Part shown: in pieces, positions 38,501 to 50,010 of the stretch
How the letters are laid out: each line of letters starts with the position of its first letter
How positions within the stretch are numbered: position 1 is the first letter of the stretch
NCBI GenBank assembly: GCA_000149265.1
Contig: CH003381.1
Span: 1,884,488-1,948,487 of the forward strand
Source: Ciona savignyi
Lineage: Eukaryota > Chordata > Ascidiacea > Phlebobranchia > Cionidae
Direction: 5' to 3'
DNA: 64,000 bases
Made by a program: the position numbers and the translations under genes
Notes under the pieces: model-generated
The model's input: the letters and a program-made list of their open reading frames with translations, nothing else
Database searches by the model: none
What the model was told of the DNA's origin: nothing

Positions 38501-41500
38501 TTTGTGGCACTAAAACAGCTGGTTATCCGACATCAGTTCCGGTTTGTTTAACAAAATCTTTAAATGGTCAGTAACCTGTAAGATAACCCGGCTGAATGGA
38601 ATTGAAAGTTAGGGGGACACGAAACTTTACCTACAGCTGTTTAAACAGGCTCCCGTTAGTTTAGGGGGGAGCGACGATGTAATCTTAATCTACAGGAAAC
38701 GGCGACCTGTAATAAGGCTAATTATTATCCGAAACTGGTAACTTACACAGCTAGTGCTATCTGGATATGGGAGCGCTACTTCAGTTCAACCATAAAGAGC
38801 ACAGAAATAAAAACAGACGGAAGAGTCGAATTTGAAACTATTTTAAATGGTAAAATAAATATGTACGTTATAGAGGTAATGGTAAAGTGATAAATATCTT
38901 AATCTTTATTTAAATGTACAGTTAATATAGAACCTCAATGACAAGTTAGCGCTTGTGGTTATACTGACATTTTTACCATAATCCGTAACACGAAAGACCA
39001 ACTGTACAGTTCAATTGCTAAATGCGACCGACAAATCGGACTCGACCAAAAACACGCGTGGATCCGTCGAGTACGGCTTCGAAACTCGTGCTGGTAAAAA
39101 ATCTTGTGAGCGGAAACCATTGTTTTCAATATAAGTACGCTTGCTGAATGTGTAAGCCACGGTTGGAGAACCAGTTATGCATTCACTGGACCATGAAAAA
39201 TTAATGTTTGGCGTTGGTCGCTTGGCTAGAGCCATTAGAAAAACATGCCACATAATCAAAACAACACGTTATCCGAATTAGGGTTAGGTTCAAATGACCA
39301 GGAAAACACGCAGCCTTTTTGCATACTGTCCGGGTATAACGAGCCATATAACAACTAAGTGTACACGATTCTGGAATCAATCGTAGCGGGCATGGGGCAT
39401 TTCTTTGTTCTGTGATGTATACAATACTAATCATGACCTACTGTGTACTTAAACCGACAAATTACAGAGTTGATAACAAATAAATGATGTGTCTATTTCG
39501 ATCTTGATCACGTCATTGGTGTATCGTTATGTAGATGTATTGAATACCTGCTGCTATATGTTTTAAATAATGTCGAAACTTAAAACAGGAAACGGGTTTT
39601 AAAATTCAAATTGTTTTTGAAATAACAGTTTCACTTAAACATTTTGGATCACAAATAAACGGGAGGTCTAAAAAAAAATTGCTTATCTGAACCCAGATTT
39701 TCCAGGATTTGTACACAGTAAAATAACCTCCCGTCTGTTTATCTGCGCGATATCAAAAAGGAATTGATAACGCCTTGGCTCGGCTAAACAGTCGATGGAT
39801 ATTTCCGACCAGTGTTAAGGCTTCGCGACTGAAGAATGTCGACACGAGAGGTCAAATTAGGTTGAGTGGGTGCGGGTTGTAACCGGATAGCTACTTCCTG
39901 GGGGTTTAGGATTCCGAGTATGATCGCCCGTACAAGGTTTGTTTGCCAAGCGGTTTATCGTTGCGTCACAGCGCAAACAATGTGACATCACAAAGTACAC
40001 ATTAATCGGCGGGGAAAATCGAAGATCACGAATCACGAGCGCAACTGCTGGTTATCAATGGATAGCCTGCTTCGCCGGTTTCGGGCAAATAAATGAGATA
40101 AGGCTCAAATGTGAATTTACACATTCCAAAAAAGATAACTGTCCATCAAAAAATTTAAAACGCGTTTAATAAAGACAATGGTTTTTCGACTATTACAACC
40201 ACGTAACTTTTGGGCCGAATAGAAAATTGAGATTACATACTTTATTTTTCCACAAACTTACATTTCTGTAGTTAAGATACAGCACACGTTTTTTTATTAT
40301 TTCTAAAATTTATACAGTTTGACAGTGCCACGGCGCACTGCACTATTTAAGGACCATTTCCCTTGGACTATGCTATCTTAATTCATAGACGTGTATGGAT
40401 AGCTATCCGAGGCCAGTCCCTGTTCGAGTATAATTGGACTGAAGTCGCCGAGCATGTTTACTAAGGCTGATATAATCTACAGCATCAAACATCCGTCCCA
40501 GTGTTTCCGATGTTTTTTAATCGTAAAGTAGAGAAGGTTCGCAAAAATGAAACTTAAATTCGCATTGCTAACCTTAGTGATGAGGAAACACTGTTTTTTT
40601 AGTGAGGAAACACTAGTAAGAGTTCCAATCAGTTTGGCAAATAGAGTTCATATGAAGTCCATGATTGTGATGTAACAATGAAACTAATATGACGCCATAC
40701 TGATGATTACGAATAGGTAATTCGTAGCGCGGAAACGACTATAACACGCCTCTGTGGAATTTAATATACGCCTGGAACTCAACAATGCTCCAACGGAACA
40801 AACAGAATCGGTTTGGAACATGAATATGACGGTAAAACGCACTTGGAAAGTATAAAGTTTTTTTGGTCTTTTATGATTTACATTTACGAGCACAGCATTT
40901 ACAAATGTGCATGACACGTAATATTTAGACCAGTGGTTCTTAAACTTGTTGGAGGTACGGAACCCCGCAAATTTTATGCGGGCATTCACCGAACCCTTCG
41001 TTGAAATTTAAAATATATCTGTTAAAAAGTTGAGCCTAAAGTGAACTTTTTTTAATTTAAAATATATCTGTTAAAAACTTGAGCCTAAAGTGAACTTATT
41101 TTAATTTAAAATATATCTGTTAAAAACTTGAGCCTAAAGTGGAGTTCGATTGAACCCAGTTCAAGAACCACTGATTTAGACAGTATGATGGTCAGTGCCT
41201 TTGAATCAGTCACTCTTTTGAAGGTTGGCTGCAGTGTTTGATCATGTCTTTCATTTTTTTATGTAACGATTTATAGCAGTGTTTTCCAAACGAGAGAGAT
41301 TTCTAGTTTTTATTTCTAGATAAAATTATAAATTAAATTGTTAATGTTTTTATCCATTTTTTCTTGTCCCGTGGAGGAACGAAAAGTTCCAATATTAAAA
41401 ACGAAAGAATGTTGCAAAAAATATTGGAAAACACTGTTTAAAGCAACCTTAATAAATAGTTCTATTTAATGATATATTGCACACTAACCTATGACTTGCA

Positions 41501-44500
41501 GGGAAAATCCCTTTTCCTGTGGTGTGCACCGTTTGCCCAGGGGGTGACTGAGAGCGCAGCAAGTGTAGACGCCGTCGTTGGCCTTGAGAACTGCAGATGC
41601 AATGATGAGTCGGCGGTTTCTGATTTCCACCCCGGTCGGTGCAGTGTTCAGCACGGCCCCGTTTACCAGCCATGATATATTGGAGGGCCTAAACACAGGT
41701 AAGTGTGAATATAAGTAAACGAAAAACTTATGTATAGAAAGTTAAAAAAATACAAAATTATTAGGCGCAAATGAAGACGCTCTGCGAATACGATGAAACC
41801 TCAAGTACGATCACTTATTTCGATACAGCTCATTGGACTACTTAAACAAATACGAAATTAAACCAGTTCGGGATGGTTAAACGTGTCAATCTGATGGAAG
41901 ATAAAACAAAGTCGTCGAATTATCGTGCGCCGGTAAACTTTGAGTATATCTTCAGGTCACAAGTCAAATATCGTAATCAGCTTAGTTGAGACTATAGCGT
42001 AGCTGGGCAGAAGTGCGGTTTTATTTTCGCCTGCTCCGAACCGATTATGCGCAATCCTGCGAATTCGAGACGCGGCCAAACAAAGTTTATCAGCACATTA
42101 TAACTCCGTCAACCCGCGGACATAAACAAATATTTCTCGAGTAGCTAGTATTAAGGTATTTTAACTTTTTGGATTACTTTATAGTTGCAAACGTAGGTGG
42201 TTAAAGTGCTTAAAATGAGTTTTACCATATTCAATACATAAATTAACTTATTTCGGTTTTAAAATGGAATGTTAAAATATCTTGCAACACACTTAGGAAA
42301 CCGTCTTGGGTGGAACTGGGACCTTGTTTAACAAACTTGCTGTTGATTTGTATTTAAAGCACAAATCAACCTGGGTATAACATACAAATAAATACGGGGG
42401 GGGGGGGTTATGTGCTATGCAAATGTCCATATATAGGCTACAAGCTTTGGTGTAAATACTTTTTAAAGGAGAAAGCCAAATATTATCAAGTACAGCATAC
42501 TAGGGCTGCGGTTCCCCGTTTAGGCGGCAACGAAATATTCTGCTTCAACATACTTTTCAATTAGAACTGTTGGAATGATAAAAACGGCATGTGCTGCTAA
42601 AGAAATAAAGGAATAGTATAATGTTATTTTAAAATAAACATGCTTATTTACACAGTTCTTACTTTGGGTTGCCGTTTATGCTGCATCTCAGCACAACTCG
42701 TACCCCGGGTAGCACATCGGTCTTCAAACGCGGGGAGCGAAGGTCAACAGATTCAGCTTCGACCCCTGTAAACAAGTCGGTGCGTTTTGTGAGAGGTCGA
42801 ATGTTTGGGTTGCCCACACAGCTACTGGGCGCCGAATTATGCTCGAGCGCTTATGATTTTCGAAGTGCGGTTTTTCAGCATGGTGTGTTTTTTACGTGTA
42901 CACGTACACCGCGTAGTACCACGGTTGCGCTACAGTGGCCAATTTTTTTGTGTATGATTTTAACACAGAAAAATATGGCCTAACAAAATCACGATAAGTG
43001 TAAAAACATTACATATTTACTAGAAGTGTCAAAAAACTATTGCCAGCACATATATATATATATATTGCAACATGACGGTGAGCACAATGCGAGGACGATT
43101 GCCCGTGTCATATTCCTTTCCCGTGGGTAAAACATAAATCTATTATCCTGATATATGCATCAACAAACAACACGCGCGCGGTTTACTTAGACGGAGTGAC
43201 ATTTACAGTTGAAAATCTTTATCGAGTAACCGACCCTGGCAAAGTGGGCATGCGGTAATTCAATATAGCAGGAGACGCTTTGGTTAGGTGGTTTGAAACT
43301 GTGTAAATACGAGGAGACTTTGAGGTGAGGGGGGCAGCAATTCTGGCGGTGAGCTAAGTGGGTGAACGCTAGATAAATAGGTGGAAGGTAGGTATAGGAT
43401 ATTTTACAGAGCCTCCTAGGACCAGTATTCACATATTCGCGCGTCTGCGTGGGTGACGTGGATAACCTTGCCCAGAGAGTGTTTATATTAGGCTAATTCA
43501 ATCAACTGTTTGCCAACCTATGTATAGAGCGGTTTCAGGACTGCAATGGCTTATACCTTCTTTGTCGGTGCCTCATCGGGATATAACTTGGCAGCAGACA
43601 TGCTGTCGTGCCTTAATCTTCAAAGGCAGCTCTGGCTCGGCAGCTAATCTTATCAACGAACTTATGCGCAGTGGAATGACTGACTGGTACCAAACCCAAC
43701 CTGAAGTATATATACATACAACCGGAGAGCTTGTATTAATAAACTTGAAACTTAAAATGATTACTGCGGCGCTGACTTTAAATAAATGTAAAATTTTCAA
43801 ATGTGCACCCATTCACAAACCTAAGGCCTGGCCTGTGTTTAAAAAAGATTTTCTATTATAAAAAAATACACAAAGAAAATCGTCGGATTAATTTTGGCCC
43901 CTTTCAAATGCGCGCCGCCCTTTGAGTTTGAAATACGCTGTTTGAATTTGAACCTTGTGTTTTGAACTACCAAATGTAAAATAAACACGATTTTCAAGCT
44001 TATTTATATTAGGCAATATATTAGCTTAATAATATCGCCAGGTGAGAACGTATCGCCTTAACACTTCCCCCAGCAAATACATTAATTTATTGTTTCTAGT
44101 ACCATGTAGACATGGAATGCGGACATTGAAGTGTATAGTGTGATATATTCAGAAATTGTGTGCCACAAACGCCAAAACACTTCGTTTTATCTAAAACGTG
44201 GAGAAGTTAAGTTGCAGTCGGTATATTCCATTATGTGCGTCGTTTCAATGGCCTATACATAATTTGTCATAATTAGGCTTGGGTATATGGCAATAGCCGG
44301 GTCATTTATAGTAATTTAGCCTTAACGTCGATAGGTAAGGTAAAATGGAATTGCAAACAATGCGATATTGTTCAAAAACAATGTTGCTCGTTAGCACGAT
44401 TTTCACACCTGAAATGCTTACTAGTTAAGTGCTTGAAAGCTTTTCGAGAGCGAAGCGTAATTGTAAAGATAAGATCTGCATAATGAAGCGCACTATCTAA

Positions 44501-47500
44501 ATTACCTGTTTACCGTCACTGGATAACAGGTTAATCTTATGCGATCTTTATCAAGTGGCCATATATGTCCCTGGTTGGGTAAATTTACCAAAATCACGTT
44601 CAATCTGATGAATCCCTTTAGCCTGTGTGTTTTCTCAAATGGCAATTGCAAATTTACGGACAATAACTTTTTAAGGATGAAATCATCTATGTAAGTTTCA
44701 TATTTTCTCAGCTGAAAGCTTCCACTAATGGAAAGGTAATTGCGTTGCAGTCAGACAAGAGAATAGGTGCAATTTTATTCATATATATAATTAATTTCTT
44801 AAATGTAAATATACCACAATTGTATATACCAATAAAGGTAGGAAACCTATTGCAACCCCCAGACATAAGTACTGAGATAAGAGTTATCTATTGCTCCCAA
44901 CGACTGCTTTATGTACGTTATCGAGGATCGTGGTAGTCCGTTTTCGGAAAATGATTTGTTATTGTTTTCGTACGAAAAATGTCTTGCTCTCCCTCCTCCC
45001 AAGGACTGGTAAATTAGAGACTGGTGGTTAGATAACGAACTATTAAAGTGTGCTCTTTTTTTCAATACCCGAGTCTCAATATACCAGAAATCGCGTTTTA
45101 ACTTGTTTAATTATAACATGACGGTTCTAGTGAAGCAATATTCTAGAGTTGCTTTTAGTTAAATGTACGTTTATACTTAGTGTGTAATTTCAACATATCA
45201 GAAATCGCTTGTTTTAACTTGCTTAATCATAATATGAAGGTTCTAGTGAAGCAATATTCTAAAGTTGCTTTCAGTTAAATGTACGTTTATACTTAGTGTG
45301 TGGCCTTGAGTTTCGATTTTAATATTAAAGTTCAAAGTATACACATTTGCTGCAACAAGCGACGACTTGTCTTTACGTAGCGTCATACAAATGATCAAAC
45401 ACGGGATTGGTTAGGTATGACAACAGATGCAATCGGACTAGGCCACTATTTGTGTAACTATAGTGTTGGCTTGGTGTTTTGACCTACGTCGTTAACTACA
45501 GTGGTTGGTTGGAAATAAGGCTGGGATGTTGAATGTAGAAGTCTATGAATCATTTTCTAATCTGTTATGGACGAATTCGAACGCCTTTGAGCTTGGTTAA
45601 GCTATAGCTTCCTTTTTACCAATTTTTATTAAATTTTGTTTGGTAATTTCAATGCCTCACCAAATTTTTCAAAGCTGAGAGGATTAAATGAAAAGTTGGC
45701 TGAATTGTTGGCAAGTGGCCCTTGTCAACGGCGCCAAAGTTGTGGGGTCTACTTAGGAAAGCAGTGACGCACCAGATAAGAGGCAACTGATTTACTGCGG
45801 TTACAATGGTCCCGCTTATCCTTTCTTACCTTCCATAATTAACCGACCACTTGGACAAGAGAATACGTTCGGGAAACGCAGAAACTAACGAATTTGCGTA
45901 GCACAAGTGTGTTTGTAAGGTTTTGTTATTGCTACGAACGGTTAAACTGTATAAAATATCTTATTGGTAAATTGATCTTTAAATTTCAAATAAACGTTCT
46001 GGTGATCTGAAATTGCTTCTGTTGATTTTATAATAGTCGTTTAAATAGCATAAACTAATAATGATACCAAATAAACCGTTAAATGCATCCTGATCTTGTT
46101 TTTGACTTCACACCTTTACACTTTTCAATTTACCTCTCTAATCTGCTCTAAACCTTAAAAACAAATTTTTAAAAAGTTCAAATTATTTTATCGCATGATT
46201 AAAATCTCAATGGTTATTTAATGACTTCCTGAACAAGGCCATGGCTTCCTGTCATTTAGGTTTACCATCATGCATGATTAGCATGAATTATCATTTATAA
46301 TTCATATGCATTTGGCATGCTTTTACATTGTTTTTCTTGATAAAATGTGGCCTTGATATATCAAGAAACAATGGTACATAGAACTTGAATTTAATTTCAG
46401 TAGTTTGGAAACTAAGACCAAAAACAAGAAGTTTTGTAAGAGATTAGTCAATAACCCCAAGGTGCACTTTTAGGTTTAAAAAAATTTATCTCTTCTCATT
46501 ACTTGCATTTAAGGTTAAGTAACCAGATTTAATCTAGCTGGAGCACTGTAAGGAAAAAAGTCTGCAGTTTTAAATCAGACTGCCTAAAACTGATATCTGA
46601 TAATATGGCATCTGCAAAGGTGCACCCTGCACCTTGCTGACTCCATTTCAATCACTACATCTTAAACTTTAAACTAAACAGAAGTACAGCTTTATAACGT
46701 ATTGGAACACGGTCGTAAATTTATTATTTTTAAGCAAACTTGTATTGTCAGCATGGTTAGGTACCGGTATCTAAATGCATATGTTGAATTATGGTAGAAA
46801 TGTATGAAATATGTTCAGTAGAATTTTAAAACACTTTGAGAATGAAATTTCCATCCATGGTCTAACATTATTCATATGTTATCATACATTAATATTTAGT
46901 GTCCAACTTACATTTTATATTGAATTTGGCTGATGGAACAGAAATCATTTCAACGCGACTGTTGTTTTTAAGAGTTGCAACGCACTGGAATTCACCACTA
47001 TCAAAATCTTTGTCAATTGGTTCAAAATGAAGATTATTTCCTCTTTGGAATCTGTGTAATCGTAAATTACCGGTTGCATTCAAAATAGACAAAATTATCA
47101 ACTTACACAAACACACACATTATCAACTATATAGTTTTGATATTATAGTACTGGTAGGAAGACTATCCTATCCTTATTAGATTTCACAAAATCAAAGTTT
47201 ACCATACAGCCCGACTAGTTATCTTACATGGTAGAATATGAAACTGCCAGCTAAGAGATTATTTGATCAAATGGAAGCATTAGCTAGCCAGTTTTCACCT
47301 TGGGCAATGTACTTTGCAGATGTGGTTTAAAATAAGTGATTTACAAATGTCTTCAACATAACAATTCTGTTAACCTGACTGAGAGCATGAGGTAATCTGA
47401 TGATTACCTGTGGCATAAAACCCTTATTTGGCTCACCTACAGGGATACACAAGTAACCTAGGGTTTTGGGTCATTTAAAAACCTTTTTATAGCATAATTA

Positions 47501-48490
47501 CTGATACAAGAAATACGCTATAAGAAAGCTGATCTATTAGGTTGAACATGAGTAAAATAATACTTTCATAAAAGGTTCTTTACCATTCATGGGGCTTGAT
47601 CTTCATTTTTTTACACATACAAAACAAATGTCCGTATATAACACAAATAAATAAAAAAATAACCTTCTACTATTACTGGTCACATTTTTAGCATCTACTA
47701 TCCACGAAATCTTGTAGTCAGTTGCCCCTGGCCCAAATACTCCACATCTTAGTACGGCGTTTCTGTTATTTGTAGCATCTCGAGATCTGGGAAGCGGTTT
47801 GAACTCGATGCCAATACAACCACAAAAAAAGGCTGCAAAATATAATTATAGGTTTAGATATATGTGTGTTTTAAATCTTTCTGTTTTACTGATTTTACCT
47901 AAAATGTTATTGACTACCGGTATATGTATGCATAATACATGCATATCTAATTGTACAGGTATTTTTTTACTATAGTTATAAATTTACAATAGATGACCAG
48001 CCTCCATACAAAGTAAATTCAAGTCTGGCTATTTGGCATAGTGGTTGCATTTCAGGGGGAAAACTAAAAGGATACAAGATTGAAATCAGGTATTATCCCG
48101 TCGGTTGTGTCTTTGGGCAAGTCAGATCACTTCAATCAATGGTAAAAACCACTGATTAAATTAATGGTAAAACACTAAATAAAATGTCATATACAAAAAC
48201 TACAATAGAGCAGATTTAGCAACCTTAAAGTGGGAACATACTTTTCGTGTTATTATATTCTGAGTTTTTTCCAAAGGTGGAGATAAATAAGATTATAAAC
48301 AAGGTATTCTATATACAATTTCTTATTATTAGACAAAACAGCAGATCAACAAGGTGGCCTAAACAGGTTGGTTTAAACATAAATATATACAGAATAAGTC
48401 AAAAAATATAAATTATACATAGGTCCACAAAAAGCAGTTAAACTTACCAAGTAAGACAAGTAGAAATAAAGCAGCTTTGTTTCTTTGCAT
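19153..48490 (-). CDS. PTK7: PTK7-like receptor pseudokinase (seven Ig domains, TM, kinase-like domain)
   Basis: Receptor for Wnt/planar-cell-polarity signalling at the plasma membrane (family knowledge). Exons: 48490-48448 (signal peptide), 47832-47664, 47051-46912, 42765-42663, 41688-41489, 33996-33840, 31975-31827, 31387-31252, 29890-29757, 29457-29312, 28803-28671, 28174-28046, 27741-27500, 26751-26550, 26284-26149 (TM), 25896-25832, 25261-25111, 24769-24644, 24162-24018, 23950-23882, then three terminal exons present twice (23232-23081, 22851-22673, 22105-21858; or 20569-20418, 20161-19983, 19400-19153). One full chain is 3,354 nt, 1,117 aa, in phase throughout. Seven C2-type Ig domains show paired Cys (e.g. 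DSGTYVC, GVYTCCA, DSGEFQC). The join FNIKW after Ig1 and MIQTIALSV at the TM match PTK7 as I remember it. In the kinase region the Gly loop GKGRFGEIF and VKSF Lys remain, but HRD is HGD and DFG is MLG, so it is a pseudokinase. Identity very secure. Confidence 0.93.
19770..19940 (+). repeat. SINE 3' region inside PTK7 intron (unit A)
   Basis: Contains AACCCAGTAGATTGGTT, ACAACACACTGTAACAG, ATGATGGGCGCGACAATCTG and TTTCCCACCTACAGGGATAA. This is the order seen in the tail of the SINE at 57186-57480. Duplicated at about 22465-22630 in unit B. Confidence 0.6.
20595..20731. repeat. Left part of a MITE, cut at the duplication junction
   Basis: GGGGCAATGCTAAAGAAAGGG through CCAATGCTTAAAAAAT matches the left part of the full MITE at 23251-23463, then stops where unit B starts. 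Confidence 0.75.
21858..23232 (-). CDS. PTK7: PTK7 terminal kinase exons, copy B
   Basis: Exons 23232-23081, 22851-22673 and 22105-21858 (TGA at 21858), with intact splice sites and the same lengths as copy A (152, 179, 248 nt). They are nearest to the upstream exon at 23950-23882, so they would be joined by default splicing. The last-exon tail is Ser/Asp/Glu-rich and short. Confidence 0.87.
22465..22630 (+). repeat. SINE 3' region inside PTK7 intron (unit B)
   Basis: Copy of the SINE tail at 19770-19940, carried along in the duplication (ATGATGGGCGCGGTTATCTG, TTTCCCACCTACAGGGATAA). Confidence 0.6.
23251..23463. repeat. Complete MITE (G/A-rich-ended family)
   Basis: Starts GGGGCAATGCTAAAGAAAG and ends CCTCCTTTTAGTTTTCCC. 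The inner arms are AGCGGGAAGAGG and CTTCCCGCTTCCCC. The right end of the 2.66-kb tandem duplication falls inside this element, at 23387. Confidence 0.7.
25476..25640. repeat. MITE copy (G/A-rich-ended family)
   Basis: The left arm GGAGGAAGAAATGGGGAAAAC with GCACACTAAAAG and the right arm TTTTAGTGTTCAATTTTCC with CTTCTTCCCAC are inverted relatives of each other. It lies in a PTK7 intron. Confidence 0.6.
27838..27890 (-). repeat. Partial tRNA-headed SINE (family 1), inverted
   Basis: The reverse complement contains TGTGTGGCCAAATGGTTAAC, the A-box region of the copies at 15735 and 17188. Confidence 0.5.
30340..30541. repeat. MITE copy (G/A-rich-ended family), well preserved
   Basis: The left arm GACGGTGGGAAGGAGGCAAAC followed by TGTACATTAAAA, and the right arm TTTTAGTGAGCAGTTTCCCC followed by CTTCCCTCCTTCCCTCC, form a long inverted repeat around a core of GGGGTTGGAGTTAGTTCTGG. 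Confidence 0.7.
31033..31196. repeat. MITE copy (G/A-rich-ended family)
   Basis: The left arm GGGGAAGGGTGCAAAGTG with TACACTAAAATGC and the right arm TTTTAGTAAACAGATTCCC with CTCTTAGTGTTGCCCC. It lies about 55 bp 3' of PTK7 exon 31252-31387 in transcript direction. Confidence 0.6.
40931..41173. mobile_element. hAT-like MITE with 8-bp target duplication and internal 53-bp tandem repeats
   Basis: Terminal inverted repeats CAGTGGTTCTTAAAC and GTTCAAGAACCACTG. Flanking 8-bp direct repeats ATTTAGAC lie at 40923-40930 and 41174-41181, exactly at the ends. TIR sequence and 8-bp duplication are hallmarks of hAT elements. Inside are about three copies of a 53-bp unit (AAAATATATCTGTTAAAAA plus TTGAGCCTAAAGTG) and a small hairpin CCCCGCAAATTTTATGCGGG. 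No transposase. Confidence 0.88.
41277..41436. mobile_element. Second hAT-like MITE (160 bp)
   Basis: Terminal inverted repeats CAGTGTTTTCCAA and TTGGAAAACACTG. The flanks TTTATAG and TTTAAAG resemble an aged target duplication. It is non-coding and sits about 53 bp upstream (in transcript direction, downstream) of PTK7 exon 41489-41688. Confidence 0.65.
45075..45302. repeat. Tandem duplication of about 116 bp
   Basis: Two adjacent copies, each with ATACCAGAAATCGC or ATATCAGAAATCGC, then GGTTCTAGTGAAGCAATATT and GTACGTTTATACTTAGTGTG, about 90% identical. In a PTK7 intron. Confidence 0.8.
46268..46375. repeat. AT-rich double hairpin
   Basis: GCATGAATTATCATTTATAATTCATATGC folds on itself. Next to it ATTGTTTTTCTTGATA is inverted as TATCAAGAAACAAT about 20 bp on. 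It could be a MITE remnant. Not assigned. Confidence 0.5.
47350..47470 (+). repeat. SINE tail in PTK7 intron
   Basis: GAGAGCATGAGGTAATCTGA, TGATTACCTGTGG and CTCACCTACAGGGATACAC follow the order of the tail of the 57186-57480 SINE. Confidence 0.5.
48030..48190 (+). repeat. Diverged SINE (TTGGGCAAG core)
   Basis: The head ATTTGGCATAGTGGTTGCAT, then GTCGGTTGTGTCTTTGGGCA and AATCAATGGTAAAAACCACT. Same structure as 57186-57480, inside the first PTK7 intron. Confidence 0.6.
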
Positions 48491-49456
48491 TTCAAATGAC
48501 GTGCTTTAAATATCCATGTAAGATACGGTTTTGATAAATAAGTATAATCTCCAGATTACTCATTCAATCACAAAAACGTAATGGACAAATAAGGCCAATA
48601 CTCAGAGCTAAAGTTTGATCATGTTGGGTAAGGTAGAAACTAATATTTCCTGAGCTTACCCGATCAACCTACAAAATACTGTATTCGGTTAGTTATAAAT
48701 CACAAAGACGCTTCATCTCGTATCTAACGCAGAAGCGGGAGAAACGCTTCCTATCGCAAGTACACACTTACGTTGCGAGCGAGAACCGTTGAATGTTTTG
48801 TTATTCGCAAATGAATCGTGAGTAAAACTACGGGAGAGAAAGGTAGAAGAAGGTAAAGTGACAAAATTACCTTATGTGATGTCTATGCCAGGCCACTCAG
48901 CCTTACTGTGCTCTTTTTTTTTAAATTACAATGTTATTTATTTAACATAGGACAAAAAGTCTTATCTGATATTTGTTCCCTTGAACAAATGTTTAACTTG
49001 CAAGCTGTTTCGTTTGCAAAGTGTATTCTAGTAACAAAGTATTGAACCTAGAGTGATAGGATATCCATGTCTACTTCCGTAAATGGGAAAACGATAGGTG
49101 CGTTTCCATAGGGGAGGCTATTCGTCAGAATACCTCACACCCACCAATGGTTTTGAGAGTTATTGCAGTATGTTGTGTAGATTAACACGTTTCATCAATT
49201 GTGGTAGAACACATTACATTCCTTCAATTTTGGTCAAATTTTAAATTTCCTTCAATTTTGGTATAGCCTGCCAAAGACAGTTGGGTTTAGGCAAAGTCCG
49301 CTTTGTGCTTTGCCCAAGTACACAACCAACTAACCAGCGATCAATTTCGAGTCTACAACCTGCAGGCTGTACTTGTATGCCTGATACGACTACCTATTAA
49401 ATAAAGTCTTATATATATATATATATATATATACAAATACGAACAACCGACGGTGT

Positions 49457-49588
49457 ATTTTTGTTGTTTCAAATCAATATATATTTAGGCCGGTCTACAG
49501 TGCTTGAACAATATTCTACCACATTAGCATATACCCTGGACCGGCCTAAATACATATTGATTTGAAACAAATTGAAACAACAAAAATC
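49457..49588. repeat. Long imperfect inverted repeat
   Basis: The left arm TTGTTTCAAATCAATATATA plus TTTAGGCCGGTC is inverted on the right as GACCGGCCTAAATACATATT plus GATTTGAAACAA, with a 44-bp loop. The right arm has a short internal duplication (TTGAAACAA). The structure resembles a small hairpin transposon; no clear target duplication. Confidence 0.7.
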
Positions 49589-49794
49589 TACCCCCGAGGA
49601 TAGGCTATATCCCAAAGCAATGTAGCCTACATATCGAATGATTTGTGGTACAAACAAGTAAAACGACAATTTAAAAAAATATATTGAAACAAGGAAAATT
49701 TGGTCGTCGTGTGACAAATACCCGTAGCCTACATTATATGGTTTAAAATATTGTAAATGTATAGGCCTGTGTCCATTGTAGCCTTTTCAACACA

Positions 49795-50010
49795 CTGCAA
49801 TAGCTCTGGTAACCAAACGGTGGGCATGAGGTAAACTGACAATTGATAATGTTTTAACCTCCGGTGTTTTCCTATCCCCGGGTAAAAATAGAAGTAACAC
49901 ATCATTTTACCACCATAAAAGGTTGTCTGACCGATTTATATATTGCTTCGTATTCAAAAACGGTCCTTACGAGTCCATAATGGGTTTGAAACTTATAGGA
50001 CGGCAAAAAA
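49795..50010 (+). repeat. SINE tail followed by a partial tRNA-headed SINE
   Basis: 49795-49900 matches the 57186 family tail (CACACTGCAATAGCTCTGGT, GGTGGGCATGAGGTAAACTG). 49950-50005 has AAAAACGGTCCTTACGAGTC and CATAATGGGTTTGAAACTT, as in family 1 (compare 15790-15835). Confidence 0.55.

Larger units (their letters stand above)
34000..41488 (-). other. Large PTK7 intron (Ig2 to Ig3)
   Basis: About 7.5 kb between exons 41688-41489 and 33996-33840. No nested gene was recognised. The longest open frame, minus strand 37035-36505 (176 codons), has no domain I know and no clear splice partners. The right end carries two hAT-like MITEs (40931-41173, 41277-41436). The interior has few SINE/MITE copies compared with the rest of the window, so it may hold regulatory DNA. 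Confidence 0.6.
42766..46911 (-). other. Large PTK7 intron (Ig1 to Ig2)
   Basis: About 4.1 kb. It holds a G run near 42400 just outside its left end, an (AT) run near 43050, SINE-tail-like sequence (43075-43140), a 116-bp tandem duplication (45075-45302) and an AT-rich hairpin (46268-46375). No exon or nested gene was recognised. Confidence 0.55.

Noticed and set aside
42400..42410. G run and other homopolymers as possible functional G-quadruplex
   Set aside because: A single run; no set of four G tracts nearby.
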